From: Candidatus Sulfopaludibacter sp.
GTDB lineage: Bacteria > Acidobacteriota > Terriglobia > Bryobacterales > Bryobacteraceae
Direction of reading: 5' to 3'
Assembly (NCBI GenBank): GCA_031292755.1
Contig: JARLGM010000067.1
Location: 1-33,686 of the forward strand
DNA length: 33,686 nt
Shown: positions 7,151 through 15,784 of the stretch, one piece after another
Position numbering within the stretch: position 1 is the stretch's first letter
Layout: every line of letters begins with the position of its first letter
Translations under genes and position numbers: made by a program
The notes under the pieces: generated by a model
The model's input: only the letters and a program-made list of their open reading frames with translations
What the model was told of the DNA's origin: nothing
The model's database searches: none

Positions 7151-7702
7151 TCATCTGCCTGCCAGTTGATCTCCCCTGGTTCGCGCCTGCCGCTCAAGAT
7201 CGCTTACCTGCAAGTGGAAAGCGGCCAGTCTGATCCGGTACCAGGTGCGCGGGTCAGACCTCACATCCCCCAGTTGAAACATACGCTGGACGAACGGCCG
7301 GGCACTTTCCGGGTCGACAGAGTACTGCATCGCGCACTCTATCAGTTGGTCCAGCGTTCCAAGCTTCATCATCTTGGCCGTCACGATGGAGCGTACTTCG
7401 TTCTCCGCGCCCCGTGCCTGAGGCCCGGCGCCGGAAGGGAATACGCCAACTCCCGCTCGCAGTACCAGCAGCAGTTCTTTCCCGTTCGACGCCGTCTGAG
7501 CCATTCGCAGGATCACTTTCTGCTGTGCCGGGGATTGTGGAGCGGCCCCGCTGGCGGCCATGTAGAGTTCCTTCATGACCGCGCTGACCTTTTGCTGAGC
7601 CTCGGGTACAGGTGCCGCGGCATTGCTCGCGGCAGTGTTGCAGGAAGCCAGGCTCCAGGCAGCCATCATGACAACTGCTAGTCCAAGAAATCGCTTCCAC
7701 AT
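7151..7702 (-). CDS. Putative lipoprotein of unknown function
   Basis: From the ATG at 7702 the product has 183 residues and begins MWKRFLGLAVVMMAAWSLAS, followed by CNTAAS. This is a lipoprotein signal peptide with lipobox LASC, so the mature protein should be anchored by a lipidated Cys 21. The frame is open upstream to 7771, but that would bury the signal peptide. An ATG at 7714 is a second choice. The mature part is mostly alpha-helical with many Ala, Gln, Arg and Met, and I recognise no domain. It lacks CxxCH motifs, so it is not a cytochrome. It lies head to head with the 19-heme cytochrome gene and probably forms a unit with the 49-residue membrane protein downstream. Confidence 0.78.
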   Translation of the reverse strand: MWKRFLGLAVVMMAAWSLASCNTAASNAAAPVPEAQQKVSAVMKELYMAASGAAPQSPAQQKVILRMAQTASNGKELLLVLRAGVGVFPSGAGPQARGAENEVRSIVTAKMMKLGTLDQLIECAMQYSVDPESARPFVQRMFQLGDVRSDPRTWYRIRLAAFHLQVSDLERQARTRGDQLAGR

Positions 7703-7752
7703 ATTGGGAGCGTACATCCAAATTGGATTTCTGAACAGAGTTTTTTCACAGC

Positions 7753-7781
7753 TTGACGCAGATGTCAACACGATATAGGAT
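7753..7781 (+). promoter_or_regulatory. Promoter for the multiheme cytochrome gene, with a divergent overlap
   Basis: TTGACG (7753-7758), a 17-bp spacer and TAGGAT (7776-7781) form a plausible sigma70 promoter facing the cytochrome gene at 7846. The -35 belongs to a perfect inverted repeat, TTGAC-N6-GTCAA (7753-7768). Its other half gives TTGACA on the minus strand, facing the lipoprotein gene, though with only a weak A-rich -10. Confidence 0.5.
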
Positions 7782-7845
7782 TGAGTCGTCCTAATATCCG
7801 ATTCTGTGGCTTCGAAGCGGCCACTGTGTTGAGAAATTCGGCACC

Positions 7846-10623
7846 ATGACGGCTGGGAAGCTACTCCGGCTCGCTGCTATTGCGACTCTGCTGACCGCCG
7901 GCCTCCAAGGCCAGCAGCCGGCGCAACTTCATTCCGAGGACTGTGCCGGTTGCCATGATTCCGGTCCCCGTATCGGAAAACGACAGGCCGGAGTGCCCCC
8001 GGGCTTTAATGCGGCCGCCCTGAAAGCGTCCCCCCATTCCACCCTGGATTGCGTGGCCTGTCACAGCGATATCAAAGAGGTTCCACATCCGGAAAAGTTG
8101 ACGCGCGTCGATTGCGGCCTGTGCCACAGCGAAGAGCAGAGCCAGTATAGCGGCAGTGTCCACGGAAAGAAGGCGGCACAGAACGACCCGTATGCCCCCA
8201 ACTGCAAGCTGTGCCACGGCACGCATGACATCCTGCCCCCGTCCAACCTGAAGTCGCCGGTGGCCACCGTGAATGTTCCTCGCCTGTGCGGCGGCTGTCA
8301 CAGCGAAGACTCCGACGTCAGCAAGACGCGCGCCATTTCGCAGACTAACATCACCGAAAACTACAAGGACAGCATTCATGGTATCGGTCTCTTCCAGCAA
8401 GGCCTCACCGTAACTGCCGTCTGCAGCAGTTGCCACACCGCGCACAACGTCCTGCCCCACACCGATCCCCGCTCTTCGATTGCCAAACAGAACATCGCCA
8501 GGACCTGCACCAAGTGCCACGCTAAGATCGAGGACGTACACCGCCAGGTGATCCGCGGCGAGTTGTGGGAGAAGCAACCGCACCTGATCCCGGCGTGCGT
8601 GGATTGCCATGAGCCTCACAAAGTCCGCAAGGTTTACTACACGGACGGAATGTCCAACGGCGATTGCCTGAGCTGCCACTCCAACCCCACCCTGAAGGGG
8701 ACGATGGCCGCAAAACCGGGTTCGCTGTATGTCAGCGCCGATGAGTTGGCCCGCTCCCGCCACGCCCGCATCGCTTGCGTGCAATGCCATACCGGCGGGA
8801 CGCCCTCCGACGTGAGATCCTGCAGCACCATCAAGGACAAGGTGGACTGCTCCATCTGTCACGAAAAGATCGTGGGCCAGTACCGCGAGAGCACCCACGG
8901 CACCTTGGCCGCGCAGGGTAGTCCCGACGCGCCTCTTTGCCAGGACTGCCATGGCACACATGGTGTGTTGGGTAAGCTGGATTCCACCTCGCCCACGTTT
9001 TCCCGAAACGTCCCGGCGTTGTGCGCCAAATGCCACCAGGCGGGGGAGAAGGCCGCGATCCGCTATTCGGGCAAGCAGGATCATATCGTGGATCACTACC
9101 GCGAGAGCATTCACGGTACGGGGCTTCTGCAAGCCGGTCTGACGGTCACGGCCAATTGCGCCGACTGCCACACCTCGCACCACGAACTGCCCGGGAAAGA
9201 TCCGCGCTCCAGCGTGAACAGCGCCAACATCGCTGAAACCTGCGCAAAATGCCACCGCGGCATCTACGAGTTGTTCACCGCCAGCGTCCACAGCCCCACT
9301 GTCACCCACTCCGGGAAGCCGCTGCCGGTATGCGCGGATTGCCACTCCGCCCACAGTATCGAGCGCACCGACCTCAGCGATTTTCGCCTCAATATCATGG
9401 ACCAGTGCGGCCGCTGTCATCAGCAGATCACGGCGTCGTATTTCGAGACGTTCCACGGCAAGGTCTCCAAACTGGGTTACCTGAAGACCGCCAAATGTTA
9501 CGACTGTCACGGGGCGCATGACATTCTGCCGGTCAACGATCCGCGCTCGCACCTGAGCCGGACTAACATCGTCGCCACCTGCGGCAAGTGCCATACCGGT
9601 TCTCACCGCCAGTTTGCCGGCTATCTGACGCACGCCACCCACCACGATCCGAAGAAGTATCCTTTCCTGTTCGTCACCTTCTGGGGCATGACCACCCTGC
9701 TGATCGGCACGCTGGTGGTCTCCGGCGCGCACACCGTGCTGTGGCTGCCGCGGTCGTTCGAATACCGCAAGCAGATTAAGAACGGACAGACGGAAGGTGG
9801 CCTGTATGTGCGCCGCTTCCGGCGATTCCATCGCAACCTTCACCTGATGATCGTCTCGAGCTTCCTGGGGCTTGCGCTGACCGGGATGATTCTGAAGTTC
9901 TCTTACGCCGGCTGGGCCAGGCTGCTGGCTCGACTGCTGGGCGGTTTTGAAGCGGCGGGCCTGGTGCACCGGTTCTGTGCCGGACTTACCTTCACCTACT
10001 TCGGACTGCACCTGTACGATCTGGTGAAGCAGCGCCGCGCCAGCGGCAAAAGCTGGCGGCAATTCCTGCTCGGCGAAGAGAGCGTGGTCTTCAACCGGCG
10101 CGACTGGCGCGAACTGAAGGGCTCCCTCAAATGGTTTTTCAACCGCGGACCTCGTCCCGAATATGGCCGCTGGACCTATTGGGAGAAATTCGACTATTTC
10201 GCAGTTTTCTGGGGCGTAGCGGTGATTGGCGGCACAGGCCTTCTGCTTTGGTTTCCCGAGATCTTCACGCGCGTACTGCCCGGCTGGGCGGTGAACGTCG
10301 CCACGACCATCCATAGCGATGAAGCTCTGCTGGCCGTGAGTTTCATCTTCGTAGTGCATTTCTTCAACACGCACTTCCGTCCCGAAAAGTTCCCCATCGA
10401 CACCGTGATCTTTACGGAAGGTATGCCGTTGGAGGAGTTCCAGCGCGATCGCCCGCGGGAATACCGTCAGCTTTCCGAGAGCGGCGAGTTGGACGAAATG
10501 ATGATGCCGGCCCCCGCGCCCCGCGACGTAAGATTCTGGCGCCGCCTCGGTTTTACCGCTCTGACTATCGGCCTGATCCTGATCGGCCTGATTGTTTACG
10601 CCATGATCTTTGCGTATCGCTGA
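7846..10623 (+). CDS. 19-heme cytochrome c fused to a b-type membrane domain (CbcL-like)
   Basis: The 925-residue protein has an N-terminal signal sequence (residues 1-22) and 19 CxxCH heme c sites, with first cysteines at 33, 69, 90, 120, 148, 193, 221, 251, 274, 311, 335, 365, 393, 438, 466, 496, 521, 551 and 579. Residues from about 605 onward form a membrane domain with helices near 606-628, 664-686, 703-722, two further ones, and a last one near 900-922. Histidines in these helices (FHRNLHLM, LVHRF, GLHLYD, TTIHSDEA, VVHFFNTHF) suit bis-His b hemes of the FdnI/HydC type. This layout resembles Geobacter CbcL, an inner-membrane quinol oxidase passing electrons to periplasmic carriers, but with about twice as many c hemes. 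I infer quinol oxidation with periplasmic electron output. Residues about 170-225 and 416-470 are internal repeats. It converges with the TlpA-like gene. Confidence 0.92.
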   Translation: MTAGKLLRLAAIATLLTAGLQGQQPAQLHSEDCAGCHDSGPRIGKRQAGVPPGFNAAALKASPHSTLDCVACHSDIKEVPHPEKLTRVDCGLCHSEEQSQYSGSVHGKKAAQNDPYAPNCKLCHGTHDILPPSNLKSPVATVNVPRLCGGCHSEDSDVSKTRAISQTNITENYKDSIHGIGLFQQGLTVTAVCSSCHTAHNVLPHTDPRSSIAKQNIARTCTKCHAKIEDVHRQVIRGELWEKQPHLIPACVDCHEPHKVRKVYYTDGMSNGDCLSCHSNPTLKGTMAAKPGSLYVSADELARSRHARIACVQCHTGGTPSDVRSCSTIKDKVDCSICHEKIVGQYRESTHGTLAAQGSPDAPLCQDCHGTHGVLGKLDSTSPTFSRNVPALCAKCHQAGEKAAIRYSGKQDHIVDHYRESIHGTGLLQAGLTVTANCADCHTSHHELPGKDPRSSVNSANIAETCAKCHRGIYELFTASVHSPTVTHSGKPLPVCADCHSAHSIERTDLSDFRLNIMDQCGRCHQQITASYFETFHGKVSKLGYLKTAKCYDCHGAHDILPVNDPRSHLSRTNIVATCGKCHTGSHRQFAGYLTHATHHDPKKYPFLFVTFWGMTTLLIGTLVVSGAHTVLWLPRSFEYRKQIKNGQTEGGLYVRRFRRFHRNLHLMIVSSFLGLALTGMILKFSYAGWARLLARLLGGFEAAGLVHRFCAGLTFTYFGLHLYDLVKQRRASGKSWRQFLLGEESVVFNRRDWRELKGSLKWFFNRGPRPEYGRWTYWEKFDYFAVFWGVAVIGGTGLLLWFPEIFTRVLPGWAVNVATTIHSDEALLAVSFIFVVHFFNTHFRPEKFPIDTVIFTEGMPLEEFQRDRPREYRQLSESGELDEMMMPAPAPRDVRFWRRLGFTALTIGLILIGLIVYAMIFAYR

Positions 10624-10642
10624 AGCCGCCCCGCTGGTGCTT

Positions 10643-11824
10643 CTATTTTTTGGATGGCGGCAATAAGAGGCTTAACTTCTTCTCCAACTCCTCCGCCGTC
10701 CGGAAGCCAAACCAGTTGTCCATCACCGTCCCATCCGCGCTGACTAACACACTGACGGGGATCGCGATGGCGCCGAAATACGTGACTACATGGGAAGCCG
10801 TCTCGGGCAGTTCGGGATCGGTGAGGAATGTGAAATCGAACTGCGGGTGTTCCTTCACCCAGGAGCGGACGTTGAGACGCGAGTCCTGCACGGCAATCGC
10901 CAGCACGTGCAACTTTCCCCGGTAGGCGGGTTCGAGTTTGGCCAGCGCTTCCATCTCCTCTATACAGGCAAAACACCAGGGCGCCCAAAACGTGATCAGT
11001 CGGGGCGTCCCCACAAGATCCGAAAGCTTCAGAGATTTGTACTCAGCGTCTTTGACTTCCAGGTCCGGCAGACGCGTGCCTCGCAGGTCCCGCGCCGACG
11101 CCACGCGCGTGCTCGTCGCCGCCGGTGTGGAATCGGCCGCCGATGGCCTGTAGGTGAACAGATTGGGCGGAATCCGGAAATTCGTGCGAACGATCGAGAT
11201 GACCGCCCGGTCTACCAGGCGGGTGGTGCCCCTTCTAAGAGTCACCCGCTGCGCGGCGCGCGGCATTCCGGTCTTCTCGGAAATCCAGTACCAGTCTACG
11301 TTGCTCCCCGAGTCTTCGCCCACCCGGACGTAAAGCACGATCCGGCAGAGTTCTCCGTCTATGTCGTCTTTGCCTGCGTAGACGATGTTGCCGCTGTCGA
11401 TCGCGGTATTGATGTAATCGCGATCCAGAAGCACATGCCACGTCGCCGCTACGTCCACCGCGGCCCGATTGGGCACCACCTGTCCCACGGCGAAGAACGT
11501 CCGGGGGATTTCGCCTGACACTCCATCGGCGCTGTACCGGGTGACGTCGCCATCCAGAACGGCCATATCGCGAGCCCCCGAGTCTTCGTCCTGGAAACGA
11601 GCCTGAAAACCGAATGGGGAACGCGCCGCAACAATCGTGGACCACGACCGGTGCACTTCTCCGTCCGGACCCTTGGATTCCCGGCGAACTTCGTACTCAA
11701 TGGTGTCTACCTTTTCGGTGGCCCGCAGAGCGGAACGCAGAATGCTCGCCGGGGACTCGGCTCCCTGTGCCCATAAATGCACCGGCGCCAGAACCGCAAG
11801 CAGGAGTCTCGGAAAATGCCGCAT
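10643..11824 (-). CDS. Secreted TlpA/ResA-like thioredoxin with N-terminal LolA-like domain
   Basis: The product has 393 residues. Residues 1-20 form a signal peptide ending LWAQ. Residues about 25-225 look like the beta-rich DUF2092/LolA-like domain often found in exported proteins of this group. Residues about 248-390 form a thioredoxin fold of the TlpA/ResA type, with FWAPWCFACIEEM containing the redox pair Cys284-x-x-Cys287 and a conserved cis-Pro segment AIAIPVSVLV. It should act in the periplasm as a thiol-disulfide oxidoreductase. GAGGAAG lies 6 nt before the ATG. It follows the TPR/VWA gene after 29 bp, so the two form an operon. The neighbouring convergent gene needs 38 reduced heme-binding cysteines, so a role in cytochrome maturation is a tempting inference, but the operon partner does not support it directly. 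Confidence 0.88.
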   Translation of the reverse strand: MRHFPRLLLAVLAPVHLWAQGAESPASILRSALRATEKVDTIEYEVRRESKGPDGEVHRSWSTIVAARSPFGFQARFQDEDSGARDMAVLDGDVTRYSADGVSGEIPRTFFAVGQVVPNRAAVDVAATWHVLLDRDYINTAIDSGNIVYAGKDDIDGELCRIVLYVRVGEDSGSNVDWYWISEKTGMPRAAQRVTLRRGTTRLVDRAVISIVRTNFRIPPNLFTYRPSAADSTPAATSTRVASARDLRGTRLPDLEVKDAEYKSLKLSDLVGTPRLITFWAPWCFACIEEMEALAKLEPAYRGKLHVLAIAVQDSRLNVRSWVKEHPQFDFTFLTDPELPETASHVVTYFGAIAIPVSVLVSADGTVMDNWFGFRTAEELEKKLSLLLPPSKK

Positions 11825-11853
11825 ACGTTCTTCCTCAATCTCGGGCGTCTGTT

Positions 11854-14800
11854 CTATTCCGGATAGTAACCATCCCGCGCGCGCACCTTTCGCCCTTTGG
11901 GATCTTTCAAGACCACTTCGACCGGCCGCCAGTCGTGGCCTTCCGCTTCAGCCGGCTGGAAAGCCAGCACATAGCCGTGCATCAGGTCCTGAAATACTTT
12001 TTCAAATACGTTCCCAATCTCGGAGGAAGCGTGCAGCGTAAATGACGTGCCGCCGGTGGATTGCGAGATAGCCGCCAATTCCCCCAGGGTTTTCTCGTGC
12101 AGATCTGTGCCCCTGGCGATCGTGTAAATGGGGACGCCGGTGGCCTTGGCCCGCAGAATCGCCGTTTCCGCCGGCAAAGTGCTGATGTTGTCGTCGCCAT
12201 CGGTAAATACTACGATGGCTTTCTTCCCCGTGCGGCCCGCAATGTCGCGGGCCACGCGTACCAATCCGTCGTAAAGAGCCGTCAATCCGCCCGGCTCAGT
12301 TTTCAACACCGAACGGGCCGCCGCATCCTTATCGGTGGTAAACGGCTGTAGTTCCGTGAGGCCTCCGCTCAACGCGTAGACCGCTACCGAATCGCTGGAG
12401 CGCAGGCTGCCGATGATCTTCAGGGCTGCGCGTTTCAGCGCGGGGAGCGAGGCTTGCATACTCTCGGTGGTGTCCAACAGCAACGCCAGGGAAAGGTCGG
12501 ATGTTTCGCTTTCAAAGGCTGTAACCGGCGTCACTTTGCCGTTGTCGAAGAGGGTGAACTGCTCGCGGGTCAACCCATCCACATAACGTCCCTTGCTATC
12601 GGTAATCGTAGCGAAGACCTGCACCAAACGCGCGGTGGTTCGAAAAACGGCCTCGGTGGGAGTTGCTTCGCCGCCTCGCGACGAGTCGCCCGGTTGATTC
12701 ACGCGGCGTCCCGGGGCCGGCACGAAGTTCGCCGAACGGCCTCCAGAAATCAGATTGCGCGCGAGCCCATCGAAATGCATGAAGCCGCCGATCACACGCG
12801 TCCCGGCGGGGGCCGCCGAGGCGAGCAGCTTGGCGGACGAGAACAGCGGCATCTTCTCGGGACTGGAGGATGTGCAGGTTCCGCACGTATTCGGAACGTA
12901 TTGGTGTTTGTTCATCAGCGCTGGATCTTCACTGATCAGCAGGCTATCCGGATTCACCACGGCTCCATACACCAGCCCGGCCAGCGCTCCCAATGTTGCT
13001 TCCGGCGAGGGCGATCCACCCAGGTCGTCGAGCCGCGGAGCGCCTTGCAACTCGCGAACGCGCTCGAAAGCCGACCGCTCCGGGCCGCCAAGACGCAGCA
13101 AACCGTCCGCGACCGCATCATCCAGATCTGAAGACCGGCCGGAGATCTCCCGTAACACGTCCAGGGCTTTCGCCGAATAGTCGCGCACCAGCAGGCCTTC
13201 GCAGGTGTGGCGAAAGGCTCGTACGGCCGTGGCGTCATCCAGCGAACCCGCTTTGCGTCCCAGCACGATCAACGCCATCAGCGAATGCCACTCGCCCGCC
13301 ACGAGGTTCTGAACCGGCCTCCGGTACCCGGCGACGGTTTTCGAAAAAGTCTCCAGCGCTTCGAACTCGGCGCGGCCCAGCCCCGGAAGTACCTCGAAAT
13401 AAGGAAACAGGGGGTGCCATTCAGTGAAATGCCGAACGAGGAGTCTGGCGGAAGCATCGTCGAAGCGCGCGCCGCGCTTCTCCTCAAGCTCTGCGATCGC
13501 CAGCAGCGCCTCCGGTGAGCTGAGATGCAAGAGAGCGTCTTCGTCCGTGGCCGAAGGATTCGTCCACTCCGCTTTCCCACCGGGAAACCGGACTTTGCCG
13601 TCGCCGTCAAGCGGCAGCTTCTGAAAAAAGTCCGGGCGCCAACTCCGCGCGGGCCGGGCAATCCCGTCCCGCAATTCATCGGAATCCCGGTACCAGGCAT
13701 AAAATCGTTGTGCCCGCGCCGAACTTTTCAGGAAGAACTGTTGGTGCGCGGAATCGGCGTGCGCGAGCGCGGAATAAAAAGCCGCCACCCTGCCGCGGTC
13801 CGATGCCAGAACGGCCCTCAAGAAGGCCGGGGGGTTGTGGGGATTCGCTCCCGCCAGCTTCGCCCAGACCTTTTCCGCCTCCACGCCGCCCGGGACCGCA
13901 ACCGCTCCGCTGGCCACGCTGAACGTGTCGGAATAGAGCCACAGGCGGTCGGAATACACGGCCGCCAGGTCCCGCAATCCTATGGACGCCACCAGCGCCT
14001 TGGCTGCATCGGCCGGCATCGCGGCCAACGCCGCATAGGTCTTGGCCAGCCTTGGATCGCGCTCGAAAGCTTCAGCCAGTTCTCCTGGAAAGGCGGAAAA
14101 TCCCTGGACCAATGTGCCCCACCACGCCACTCCGCCAATCAGGCTGGCGTTTTCCGAAGGGATCTCAAAGCGGAAGCTCTTGCCCGATTCCAGGTCCCGC
14201 TGCATGGCCAATTCGTCGATGCCCAGCGCCGCGGGGATCTGCTGCCGCGGCTCGTCCGCGCTCTGATCGCCGGGCTCGGCGCGGGCTGTTCCATCTGCCT
14301 CCACCACTCTCCATCCGAGCAGCGGCAGAACCTGGCGTGTTTTACGGACCCGGGCCGAGTCCGCTAGTGAAAGCGTAACTACGGCCTTGTCCCCGCGCTG
14401 TTCCCCCAGCCGCGTGAGTTCGGCCACGGCTGCCATATAGGCCTCCAGGTTGGCCGAATACCCCGGCGTGCGCGCTTCATTGGTCTTCGAGGTTTCGATG
14501 GCGATCGCGCGGCAGTACTCGAGAAAGAAATTCCCGCGCGATGGTGCAACTTTTAAGCGCGCCATGGCCGACAGGGCCTTCAGCCCCCCCGGAACCCAGG
14601 CGTCGCCGACGGCCGGCAGATTCGGATCGGCCGCCGAAGGAAGCAACTCCTTTTGCGCGGGCAGTGGAAGCGGCGCTGCGTTGGCCTTGTCGAGGTCGTC
14701 CAGATAGGCTCTGACCGCGGGCGCGTCATCGGCTCTCGGCGCCAGCGCCAGATACTTCCTCAGGTGTTCGGCGCCGCGTTCCGGATCGCCTTTTGCGCCC

Positions 14801-15636
14801 AGCACCGCTCCCATGAAATATTCCAGCCGCGGCAGTTCTTGTTTCTTGTCCAGCGGGAGCGCGGCGGCCAGGGTAGCTTCCGCGCCATCCAGATCGTGTA
14901 ACGCGTAACGGGCGATCACGTCGTCGAGGTACGCTTCCAAATACACGTGGCCTTTGTCCGCCTGTATCAGGGCGCCCGCCGTCTTCATTGCCTCGGGCCA
15001 ATGCTGTGAGGCGATCTCCAGCCGCGTCAAATTGACGTGTGCCGAAAGCAGGCCCGGATCCACAGTGATCGCCTGCCGATAAGACTCGCGCGCGTTTTCC
15101 GTTTTCTGCTGGTATTGGCAGGCGGCCCCCAGCGCATTCCAGGCCGGCGCAAAAGCCGGAGCCGCCTGGACCGTCCTCCGGAGCAGGATTTCGGCCTCTG
15201 CCCACTTTTTCGCGGTCAATGCCTTCATGCCCAGGTCCCACGGTTTCGCCGCCGCCCGCGGCAGCTTGGGGCCGCTCTCCGCTTCATCCCCAGGCTTTGC
15301 GGGATGCAGAACCAGCGTAGGAAGTACCGGGCTGAAGTAGAGCGAGTACTCCGAAGTGTCGATGGTGTTCGATTCATACCCGGCGAGTACCGCCTTCAAC
15401 ACGCAAACAACTTCCAGATTGTCGATGACGCTCCACAAATAGTATCCGCGCTTATCCGTCCATCCTTCCGTGAGCGGGCTGGCGCCGGGACAGACACGCT
15501 GGATCAAAACCCGGGCCGGTGGAGACGACCCGTCTTCCATCCTCACCTTGCCTTTCATGAATGCCGCCGCGGTCACGGAGTGGCAAGACATGTAGAGTGT
15601 AATCGCGATCGATGCGAAAACACCGAGAGTCCGCAT
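11854..15636 (-). CDS. Very large secreted TPR protein with C-terminal VWFA domain (acidobacterial type)
   Basis: I choose the ATG at 15636 (1260 residues), because MRTLGVFASIAITLYMS then forms a normal signal peptide and the predicted transcript gets a 44-nt leader. An ATG at 15675 would add 13 residues. After a short carboxypeptidase-regulatory-like segment (VLIQRVCPGASPLTEGWTDK, then RGYY), residues about 130-320 carry TPR repeats. About 350-980 is a long Ala-rich region I cannot assign. From about 998 it matches the VWFA-related acidobacterial domain: TTARLVQVFATITDSKGRYV, the MIDAS motif D-T-T-E-S at 1055, Thr1119 in GLTALYDG, and Asp1146 in VVFTDGDDN, so metal binding looks intact. The region should be exposed in the periplasm or on the surface, binding a protein partner. 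It is the first gene of an operon with the TlpA-like gene. Confidence 0.88.
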   Translation of the reverse strand: MRTLGVFASIAITLYMSCHSVTAAAFMKGKVRMEDGSSPPARVLIQRVCPGASPLTEGWTDKRGYYLWSVIDNLEVVCVLKAVLAGYESNTIDTSEYSLYFSPVLPTLVLHPAKPGDEAESGPKLPRAAAKPWDLGMKALTAKKWAEAEILLRRTVQAAPAFAPAWNALGAACQYQQKTENARESYRQAITVDPGLLSAHVNLTRLEIASQHWPEAMKTAGALIQADKGHVYLEAYLDDVIARYALHDLDGAEATLAAALPLDKKQELPRLEYFMGAVLGAKGDPERGAEHLRKYLALAPRADDAPAVRAYLDDLDKANAAPLPLPAQKELLPSAADPNLPAVGDAWVPGGLKALSAMARLKVAPSRGNFFLEYCRAIAIETSKTNEARTPGYSANLEAYMAAVAELTRLGEQRGDKAVVTLSLADSARVRKTRQVLPLLGWRVVEADGTARAEPGDQSADEPRQQIPAALGIDELAMQRDLESGKSFRFEIPSENASLIGGVAWWGTLVQGFSAFPGELAEAFERDPRLAKTYAALAAMPADAAKALVASIGLRDLAAVYSDRLWLYSDTFSVASGAVAVPGGVEAEKVWAKLAGANPHNPPAFLRAVLASDRGRVAAFYSALAHADSAHQQFFLKSSARAQRFYAWYRDSDELRDGIARPARSWRPDFFQKLPLDGDGKVRFPGGKAEWTNPSATDEDALLHLSSPEALLAIAELEEKRGARFDDASARLLVRHFTEWHPLFPYFEVLPGLGRAEFEALETFSKTVAGYRRPVQNLVAGEWHSLMALIVLGRKAGSLDDATAVRAFRHTCEGLLVRDYSAKALDVLREISGRSSDLDDAVADGLLRLGGPERSAFERVRELQGAPRLDDLGGSPSPEATLGALAGLVYGAVVNPDSLLISEDPALMNKHQYVPNTCGTCTSSSPEKMPLFSSAKLLASAAPAGTRVIGGFMHFDGLARNLISGGRSANFVPAPGRRVNQPGDSSRGGEATPTEAVFRTTARLVQVFATITDSKGRYVDGLTREQFTLFDNGKVTPVTAFESETSDLSLALLLDTTESMQASLPALKRAALKIIGSLRSSDSVAVYALSGGLTELQPFTTDKDAAARSVLKTEPGGLTALYDGLVRVARDIAGRTGKKAIVVFTDGDDNISTLPAETAILRAKATGVPIYTIARGTDLHEKTLGELAAISQSTGGTSFTLHASSEIGNVFEKVFQDLMHGYVLAFQPAEAEGHDWRPVEVVLKDPKGRKVRARDGYYPE

Positions 15637-15686
15637 GACGCACGCAACGGAAAGCCGCGGAGGTCTTAGTGGCACGTTTGGGCGCC

Positions 15687-15695
15687 ATTATATCA
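15687..15695 (-). promoter_or_regulatory. Extended -10 promoter for the TPR/VWA operon
   Basis: The minus strand reads TGATATAAT, a perfect TATAAT with the TGN extension. No good -35 lies 17 bp upstream, as is usual for extended -10 promoters. A start near 15680 leaves a 44-nt leader to the chosen ATG at 15636. Confidence 0.5.
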
Positions 15696-15784
15696 ACCCG
15701 GCAGGCGATGAAGGGGAACCCGTTCAAGCCGATGGGCTTCGGCCACCCACGACGCCGTAGCCGGAAGCAGCCCCGGACGGCAGA

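Noticed and set aside
7861..10374. An 837-codon open frame antisense to the multiheme cytochrome
   Set aside because: It is the mirror of a GC-rich gene with 19 certain heme motifs; its product has no recognisable domain.
10621..10665. Possible terminator hairpin between the cytochrome and TlpA-like genes (GCCGCC with GGCGGC)
   Set aside because: The loop is about 25 bases and there is no T-run after the stem in a useful position.
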